From positions 1 through 64,000 of the forward strand of contig JAHDEE010000006.1 in assembly GCA_020629005.1 (NCBI GenBank): DNA of 64,000 nt, written 5' to 3'. Of the stretch, positions 61,901-64,000 are shown piece by piece. A program made the position numbers and the translations under genes. The DNA comes from Chitinophagales bacterium. Its GTDB lineage: Bacteria; Bacteroidota; Bacteroidia; Chitinophagales; UBA2359. The first letter of the stretch is position 1. The number at the start of each line of letters is the position of its first letter. The notes beneath the pieces were generated by a model. That model did not search any database and was not told the origin of the DNA. It saw only the letters and a program-made list of their open reading frames with translations.

Positions 61901-64000
61901 CAGTCTGAGGACGATGAGGATAGTGCTACTGTTACCATCGAAGATTTGGGTTCTATTGGAGATTATGTATGGTTTGACGAAAATGGTGACGGAGTTCAGG
62001 ATCCATCTGAGGATGGTATTAGCAATGTGACTGTCACATTGACTTACCCAGATGGAACAACGGCAATGACTACGACTGATGCTGATGGTCTATATCTTTT
62101 CGAAGACCTTCCTGCAGGAGAGTATGTTGTGACAGTTGGTGATGGTCCTGAAGACTCTTTCTTAACCACTCCGGGAAGCGATGACGTTACACTGGGTGCT
62201 GGCGAAGATTATGTAGATGCAGACTTTGGTTTTGATATCCCAGAGCTTGGCAGCATAGGAGATACGGTATTCGAAGACCCTAACGGTAATGGTGTTCAGG
62301 ATCCGGACGAAGAAGGCATCCCAGGTGTAACCGTCACCTTGACCTATCCAGATGGAAGTACAGAAACTACTACAACAGGGGGAGACGGAACATATATCTT
62401 TGACGAACTTCCTGAAGGCGATTATACCGTTACAGTCGGTGAAGGTCCAGAAGGTTCGGTTATCACTACTCCAGGAAGCGATGATGTAAGTCTTGCAGAA
62501 GGAGAAGATTATATCGATGCTGATTTTGGTTTTGAAACACCGGAATTGGGATCGATTGGAGATTATGTATGGAGTGATCCAAACGGAGATGGTATACAAG
62601 ATCCAGGTGAAGAAGGCATTTCTGGTGTGGAGGTTACTTTAACATATCCAGATGGTACAACAGAAACAACTACTACCAATGACGATGGTCAGTATATCTT
62701 TGAGGACCTGCCTGAAGGAACATACACCGTAACAGTAGGTGACGGCCCAGAGGGTTCAACGATCACTACTCCTGCGACTGATATTGTTGATCTGGGAGAA
62801 GGCGAAGACTACATTGATGCTGACTTCGGTTTCGAAACACCGGAACTTGGTTCAATCGGAGACTTCGTTTGGTATGACTCTGATAATGATGGGGTTCAAG
62901 ATCCTGGTGAGAACGGAATATCTGGCGTAACTGTGACATTGACATACCCAGATGGCTCAACAGAAACGACTACCACCGATAATGATGGTGAGTATCTATT
63001 TGACGAGCTTCCAGAAGGAGCTTATGTCGTAACTGTAGGCGAAGGTCCGGAAGGCGCAGATTTGACCACAGCCGGTACGGATAATGTGGATCTGGCAGAA
63101 GGAGAGGACTATATCGATGCAGACTTTGGTTTCTACATGGAAGATCCAATGGCCGATCTTGATTTGATCAAGGAGGTAAATGCAAGCACTGGAGTTGTAG
63201 GAGATACATTTGTCTTTACAATCACTGTTATGAATCAGGGTCCTGATGATGCAAGTGGAGTGGAAGTGTTTGATGCACTACCTGCTGAGTTAACGCTTGT
63301 GAGCGCAGCAGCATCAACAGGCACATTTAGCGATGCAACAGGAATTTGGGCAGTCGGAAATCTTGCTGCTGGAGCAGCTGCAACAGTAGACTTGACAGTA
63401 ATCGCAATTGCTGGTGGAGACATTACTAACGTTGCTCAAATTAGTGCAGCAGATCAGATTGACATCGATTCAGATCCCAATAATGATGATGGTGATCAAT
63501 CGGAAGATGATGAAGACAATGCATCAATCTCGATTGAAGAATTAGGCTCAATTGGAGACTATGTATGGTTTGACACCAATGGTGACGGAATTCAGGATCC
63601 TTCCGAAGATGGAATTAGCAACGTAACAGTTACCCTGACGTATCCTGACGGTTCAACTGAAAGTACCACTACAGATGCGGACGGTTCTTACTTGTTTGAA
63701 GAATTGCCTGCAGGTAACTATGTTGTAACAGTTGGAAATGGTCCCGAAGGATCTAATCTAACAACCCCTGGCACAGATGACGTTGCACTAGCATCGGGAG
63801 AAGACTATGTAAATGCGGACTTTGGTTTTGATATCCCAGAGCTTGGCAGCATAGGAGATACAGTTTTCGAAGATCCAAATGGAAACGGTGTACAAGATCC
63901 AGGTGAAGATGGAATTCCAGGTGTGACGGTAACGCTAACATATCCTGATGGTACAACGGAAACAACCACAACTGGTGGTGACGGTACCTATGTCTTCGAT
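46907..64000 (+). CDS. Giant DUF11/SdrD_B surface protein, partial (C-terminus beyond window)
   Basis: Open from ATG 46907 to the window edge: 5698 codons without a stop. MKRKFYPNRFSRLATFSILLILTALLS...FAQ is a signal peptide. Residues 35-147 are SdrD_B-like; 150-613 are the head shared with the preceding gene (CYVNGDPL, WGIAYDKY, VLKRHSGF, GLGDIDIS, RPWAVRYH, LSDIEFDGNEN, GIGDLEVQCG); 617-745 SdrD_B; 749-1172 several SprB/Ig-like units. From about 1174 to 5010 come about 28 DUF11 repeats (VDLELTKxVD...VGDxVTFTIxVxNxGPxDATGVxVxDxLP) of about 130 residues, with two Ig-like units after the first. Then four SdrD_B domains, another DUF11, and SdrD_B again. The sorting domain, expected by analogy, is not in view. 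Likely a very long surface fibre or adhesin. Confidence 0.92.
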   Translation, partial: MKRKFYPNRFSRLATFSILLILTALLSPGDIFAQVSGTVYRDFTSNGTLDGGDIGVAGMTVTATDANGTTATATTDANGNYSVNVAGCNGPVRIQFGIDQFNATQPSEAYYLYESFASIDGNGNTGNSSVTSVTFESCSSSNVNFGVNTPEDYCELTPRISTSCYVNGDPLCQDFINDESASPALPAAFVEFDYTDSGPGANYENSYPPTGNNLPTMLATNGEIGATWGIAYDKYSGNQFTTAVLKRHSGFGPAGIGGLYQIDAGGNPSTYLDLADCTNLGSVIRNDLSCNRTQPSNDIDGYTEVGKKGLGDIDISSDGTTLWTVNLNTKELVKIDIRNAEDGPLLAGTCANVTTYAIPTPCGGSTRPWAVRYHRGQVFVGAACDDASNAYVWSFDPDNAGFTQVLVTTLNYPNKGCAAGTSGCEWLPWCDTFCDATPGGFVDYPQAILSDIEFDGNENIILGFIDRLGNQTGYQNTYGGGLRQGITGGDIRYFYNANGTYISEQGGNLVDGGGNIIAAGSGAGGNEGTEFFYDDGCCDHFESAQGGLAINLAAGDVLSNAVDPSNSLIWAGGVEWFKLSDGSNFQDYSVFYNATAGFFGKASGIGDLEVQCGFAPLEIGNYIWIDADADGIQDPEESPVAGVTVQLKDPAGAVIATTTTGPDGSYYFNDDNVPGGLLPNTAYKVMIPASDLGDGGVLDGLEPTVANAGDDRIDSDGVTDPGGVVAMVTTGSYGQNDHSIDFGFVESGPDGCQLFIEVIPPSCGSCNAEIIINAPEELIDGSNQWFIRLFDNPNFSGDPLEINATLFTFGPQTFDELCPGTYGIDVEGINGAVEGCTQFITPIILDDPSEDFLPTATAFDADCGEENGFITVDAGQAGTYTYTLEPGGITETGGQSFTFQNLGAGMYTVTVSNDEGCNATLPNIDIAGPDSPSVTFSGEGVDCLGVGGAVTATITGGASPYTVTWSTGLTETVTNVSTIADLQAGTYIVDIEDAEGCEATGAFNLGDVTPITVDIVLKENESCDGASDGRLAALAQGVGEITYSWEEGGEVVGTGPMLENIGPGFYVVTATDENGCTAVASAEIDGGEAVVPVILIQGDPEACAEDGVTLQVIGSASSTYEWFQGTFPDGAPVGNGPTYDAIENGTYYVVESNTDGCEAPSLPINLEDLQECTIDLELEKTVNVESASIGDEVVYTIAITNNGPADATGVEVFDQLPPEVSYVSSNGAYVPGTGIWLVGTLANGETKTLEITVEIIEEGDPVCNAAQVLSFDDELTDSDSEPGNDDGDQSEDDEGKAILTVAPDVVDLELVKMIKPAPVTVDVLANDFNGANGSLTIVGDPTLGTVEANANGTVTYFPAVTMDPPYTDTFTYEVCNLNDPTDCQQVDVDMFIGNDGELHACEDFRFFPAYTDPLAIAPTYSINVASNDLNGNAGTVALVFLPINGTADVVGGQIQYSPNLGFEGVEEFLYTIEGAGATQEAKITLVIGGTDNLVANRDCRFVPNPNVFNVGDEFCYILALSNLGPEDASNIEVFDQLPGEVSYVSDLPSTGTFSPGSSIWSIDSLALGGLETLEICVVIDEPGTFINIAQVSSVDQEDVDSTPNNDDGDQSEDDEDNQPVTGVEIDLELDKTVSANTVSIGEEFTFTIVVENVGDFTATGVEVTDELPEGITYVSSNGDYNPTTGIWNIGTLAAGASATLNITAVIAESGDYVNVAEITDADQPDVDSEPDNDDPTEDDQDDEPIAAESIDLELTKTVDQNLVNVGDEVIWTVTVINQGPDTATGVTVTDALPAIGLTVTNVEPQSGTTFDAATLTWDIGTLMMGQTTTLEITTTVDGVGPYTNTAQVATADQTDIDSEPGNDDGDQSEDEEDSATVGAEQIDLELTKTADATSVIVGETYNYTIELTNLGPSDATGVAVLDNLPACASYVSSSASAGSYAEGTGVWTVGDLAVDQLVTLTIEVLASCEENTLNIAQVSAADQPDVDSEPNNDDGDQSEDEEDSVEVIIECLVDIELEKTVSENTVNVGDDVTWVINVENLGPCDATGVTVTDNLPDGLTAVSADAEVGVFDAGVWTIGDLPVGTVRTLTVVTTVEGVGPYTNIAEVSTQEQQDVDSEPDNDDGDQSEDDEDSDTVSGEQIDLELTKVADTDVVQIGEEFTYTVTLNNQGPSDATGVEVVDNLPACVGFVSSIASNGVYNEDTGVWSIGDLANGGEETLSITVIATCEAITLNIAQVSAADQPDVDSEPGNDDGDQSEDEEDSAEVTIECIVDVELTKSVDQNIVNVGEQVIWTIEVVNLGPCDATGVTVSDDLPAGLTLVSADPSQGSLDGGVWTIGDIPVGVTRTLEVMTTVDDIGPFVNIAEVASTDQDDIDSTPANDDGDQSEDDEDSDVVEALLIDLELSKTSDAAEVSIGEQFTYTVELVNLGPSDATGVVVLDNLPPCAEYVSASTTGGAYNEATGEWTIGAVAVGEIFSLSVVVEAICDDLTLNIAQVSEADQPDIDSTPNNDDGDQSEDDEDAVDVTINCLVDVELTKTVDQNLVNVGDEVTWTIEVVNYGPCTATGVTVTDALPAELGFISAVPSAGSFDAATLTWDIGTLLVDQSRTLTVVTTVDGVGPYVNIAEVASADQEDIDSEPANDDGDQSEDDEDSDVVAGQQIDLELEKTADAAVVNVGDQFTYTIVLTNQGPSDATGVEVFDQLPGEVEYVSSSGDGTFSAGSSMWTIGAVAAGESKTLNITVEVLEPGDFINTAQVSAADQPDVDSTPGNNMPEEDDQDEVPVTGAQIDLELEKTSDATIINVGDDFTYTITLTNQGPSDGTGIEVTDNLPSEVTFVSSNPDGAYDPGTGVWTVGDLVAGATASLDIVVTVNTESDEILNTAEVSAADQPDIDSEPDNDDPTEDDQDAVVVGGIQADLELDKFVNEEIVNLGDEVIFTIVVENNGGANATGVQVTDQLPAGLNYVSDVTTVGTYDAATGIWDIGEIYAGEEESLFITVTVDALEAITNVAEITAVDQSDPDSTPDNDVLEEDDQDDATVDAVQIDLELTKDVDAEIVNVGDEVTFTITLTNQGPDDGTGIVVFDGLPAGLTYVNSDTPSGFYSGATGQWQVGDLAAGDATTLDITVTVDEPGLQTNIAEVVEADQPDVDSTPGNDDGDQSEDEEDNASVEGLQIDLELEKTANVSEAFVGENVIYTITIVNNGPSDATGVEVTDQLPPEVTFVGADGTYEAGTGLWIVGDLAVGETASLNIEVTINQEDEMIFNSAEITSADQPDVDSTPDNDVPFEDDQDEIIIGGQQLDLELYKTADGECFNVGEEVTYTITVENDGSEIATNITVTDVLPAGVQFVSSNPSNGQYEIPNWTIAELVPGEKETLEIVAIVTATGAITNSAEITAVDQPDIDSIAGNDIPEEDDQDAVTIEGKAIDLEVTKVASVESAKVGEAFTYTIEVTNQGPSDATGVEIFDELPAEVAFLSYTASSGFFNESTSTWTIGDLPAGAAAQLEIDVEILVDGTAFINAAQVSAADQPDVDSTPGNDDGDQSEDDEDSVEITVPATIVDLELTKEVDLAAVQIGDEVNFTLSITNLGPDDATGVVVNDDLPTGFTYLNDLPSTGDYSAGTGEWTIGDIAVGAVETITISATMDVLGDLTNVAQVIAVDQEDADSTPNNDDGDQSEDDEDNATVTATDFIVDLELTKSVSPEAVQIGDEVVFSVSVTNLGPDDATGVVVNDDLPTGFTYLNDSPSTGDYSAATGEWTIGDLAVGAVETITISATMDVLGDLTNVAQVIAVDQEDVDSTPNNDDGDQNEDDEDNATVTATDFIVDLELTKEVDPQAVQIGDEVTFTVTLTNLGPDDATGVVVNDDLPAGFTYQNDSPSTGDYSAGNGEWTVGELAVGAVETITITATMDVLGDLTNVAQVIAVDQEDVDSTPNNDDGDQSEDDEDNATVTATDFIVDLELTKSVAPEAVQIGDEVVFTVDVTNLGPDDATGVVVNDDLPAGFTYLNDSATTGDYSAGNGEWTIGDLAVGATETITITATMDILGELTNVAQVIAVDQEDVDSTPNNDDGDQSEDDEDNATVVATDFIVDLELTKDVDQPAVQDGDQVTFSLTLTNQGPDDATGVVVNDDLPVGMTYISDNPSTGDYTAASGDWIVGDLAAGASATLDITVTMDVLGELTNVAQVTEVDQEDIDSSPNNDDGDQSEDDEDNASVIATDQEIDLEVIKEVDADVVTQGQDVTFTVAITNLGPDDATGVVVNDDLPGGFAYVTDQPSTGDYTFSTGDWVIGDLPVGATEVLTITVSADELGDFVNVAQVVEADQVDIDSTPNNDNGDQSEDDEDNAPLTVEPSQIDLEIIKTASASLIKVGDSFSYEITVTNQGPDDATGVVALDNLPDAVNFIGYYSTKGSYNSASGEWTIGDLAAGASATLGITVQASETGVDILNVAQVIAADQPDVDSTPDNDDGDQSEDDEDAVPVTIDGIQIDLELVKDVDQTTGLVGDTFTFTLTLTNQGPDNASGVAVFDNLPAGLTYVNDNPSTGTYSESQDLWTIGDLAAGDSQSLTITVTADQQGTFVNTAQVSSANEFDVDSNPNNDDGDQSEDDEDNATITVGDPQIDLELTKTSSVSEIMAGDQFSYTITLTNLGPDNGTGIVVQDNIPEDLLFLNASASAGAYNPAPGIWTVGDLGVGETVTLTYQVMLMTMPEQSGDLLNVAQVVQANETDVDSTPSNDDGDQSEDDEDNALVQIVEDQIDLELTKSASAVSVIVGDEFDYTLTITNQGPDTATGVTVFDNLPTGVSFVSSSSSVGSYSDGSDTWTIGNLSAGGTATLTITVIAESMGEFDNIAQVSAANEDDVDSTPNNDDGDQSEDDEDSVTVTVTDKIVDLDLTKDVDVQSGNEGDTFVFTITVSNQGPDDATGVVANDDLPGGLTYVSDSPTTGDYTAASGDWVIGDLAAGATETLTITVTADQIGEFINLAQITDVDQDDSDSTPNNDDGDQSEDDEDSATVTIEDLGSIGDYVWFDENGDGVQDPSEDGISNVTVTLTYPDGTTAMTTTDADGLYLFEDLPAGEYVVTVGDGPEDSFLTTPGSDDVTLGAGEDYVDADFGFDIPELGSIGDTVFEDPNGNGVQDPDEEGIPGVTVTLTYPDGSTETTTTGGDGTYIFDELPEGDYTVTVGEGPEGSVITTPGSDDVSLAEGEDYIDADFGFETPELGSIGDYVWSDPNGDGIQDPGEEGISGVEVTLTYPDGTTETTTTNDDGQYIFEDLPEGTYTVTVGDGPEGSTITTPATDIVDLGEGEDYIDADFGFETPELGSIGDFVWYDSDNDGVQDPGENGISGVTVTLTYPDGSTETTTTDNDGEYLFDELPEGAYVVTVGEGPEGADLTTAGTDNVDLAEGEDYIDADFGFYMEDPMADLDLIKEVNASTGVVGDTFVFTITVMNQGPDDASGVEVFDALPAELTLVSAAASTGTFSDATGIWAVGNLAAGAAATVDLTVIAIAGGDITNVAQISAADQIDIDSDPNNDDGDQSEDDEDNASISIEELGSIGDYVWFDTNGDGIQDPSEDGISNVTVTLTYPDGSTESTTTDADGSYLFEELPAGNYVVTVGNGPEGSNLTTPGTDDVALASGEDYVNADFGFDIPELGSIGDTVFEDPNGNGVQDPGEDGIPGVTVTLTYPDGTTETTTTGGDGTYVFD
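50427..61935 (+). repeat. About 28 tandem DUF11 repeats
   Basis: About 390 bp (130 residues) per unit. Each unit ends in an acidic linker DxDSxPxNDDGDQSEDDED or a close variant. Units 4-10 alternate between two subtypes; units 18-21 are nearly identical proteins. The second unit (about 51380) has a degenerate start. Ig-like units at about 50815-51375 separate units 1 and 2. Confidence 0.85.
61945..63145 (+). repeat. Four tandem SdrD_B-like domains
   Basis: About 100 residues each: LGSIGDYVWxDxNGDGxQDPxExGIxxVxVTLTYPDG, TTTDxDGxYxFxxLPxGxYxVTVGxGPEG and DADFGF. A second series begins at 63540 after one DUF11 repeat (63150-63535) and runs off the window. Confidence 0.85.
63540..64000 (+). repeat. 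Second SdrD_B series (truncated by window)
   Basis: One complete domain (63540-63835) and part of another. Order and wording follow the first two domains of the 61945 series closely, including a 44-nt identical stretch. Confidence 0.8.

Noticed and set aside
1-64000. tRNA, rRNA, integrase, transposase or phage genes
   Set aside because: Scanned for typical motifs on both strands and found none; the only mobile signals are the non-coding MITE-like copies.

Overview
The window comes from a member of the Bacteroidota (Bacteroidetes), probably a gliding or marine lineage such as the Saprospiria; the lineage below phylum level is inference. The evidence is several type IX secretion (T9SS) C-terminal sorting domains of both type A and the gliding-motility-associated type B, SprB repeats, a TonB-dependent receptor with a carboxypeptidase-regulatory-like domain, and promoter-like TAnnTTTG boxes. 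About 77% of the 64 kb is taken up by four giant genes for repeat-built, secreted, surface-type proteins.

Layout. 1-656 (minus): 3' part missing of a SAM-methyltransferase-like gene. 908-10078 (minus): 3056-aa T9SS protein with 18 HYR-like repeats, 33 cysteine-bearing thrombospondin-3-like repeats, 10 ordinary TSP3 repeats and a type A CTD. 11074-12564 (minus): 496-aa T9SS type A protein. 12928-17478 (plus): three-gene unit of an HMA-domain/TonB receptor fusion, a small exported coiled-coil protein, and a lipoprotein formylglycine-generating enzyme that keeps both catalytic cysteines. 17768-18487 (plus): tRNA pseudouridine synthase TruC. 19350-19667 (minus): a minute T9SS protein that is almost only a signal peptide plus CTD. 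19774-21045 (minus): seryl-tRNA synthetase. 22221-33395, 34431-46109 and 46907->64000 (all plus): three giant surface proteins of 3724, 3892 and more than 5698 residues, built from SprB, SdrD_B-like, cadherin/Ig-like, DUF11 and an unassigned Cys-rich module.

The intergenic DNA is unusually rich. It holds two copies of a 156-bp MITE-like element (one mismatch, 3-bp target duplications), three copies of a ~190-bp nested-hairpin element whose stems differ in sequence but keep pairing, a 166-bp imperfect palindrome, and a candidate structured non-coding RNA (about 21419-21706) with its own promoter-like box and terminator. No tRNA, rRNA, CRISPR array or transposase gene was seen.

How it fits together: the giant proteins carry signal peptides; those whose ends are inside the window have T9SS-type C-termini, so they should leave by Sec and then T9SS and be anchored to or released from the cell surface as adhesins or gliding/biofilm fibres (established for the families, inferred here). 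The HMA-receptor/FGE unit looks like a separate metal-linked function: FGE is a copper enzyme, and the receptor carries a metal-binding-type domain. Products were assigned by reading motifs only; no database search was possible.
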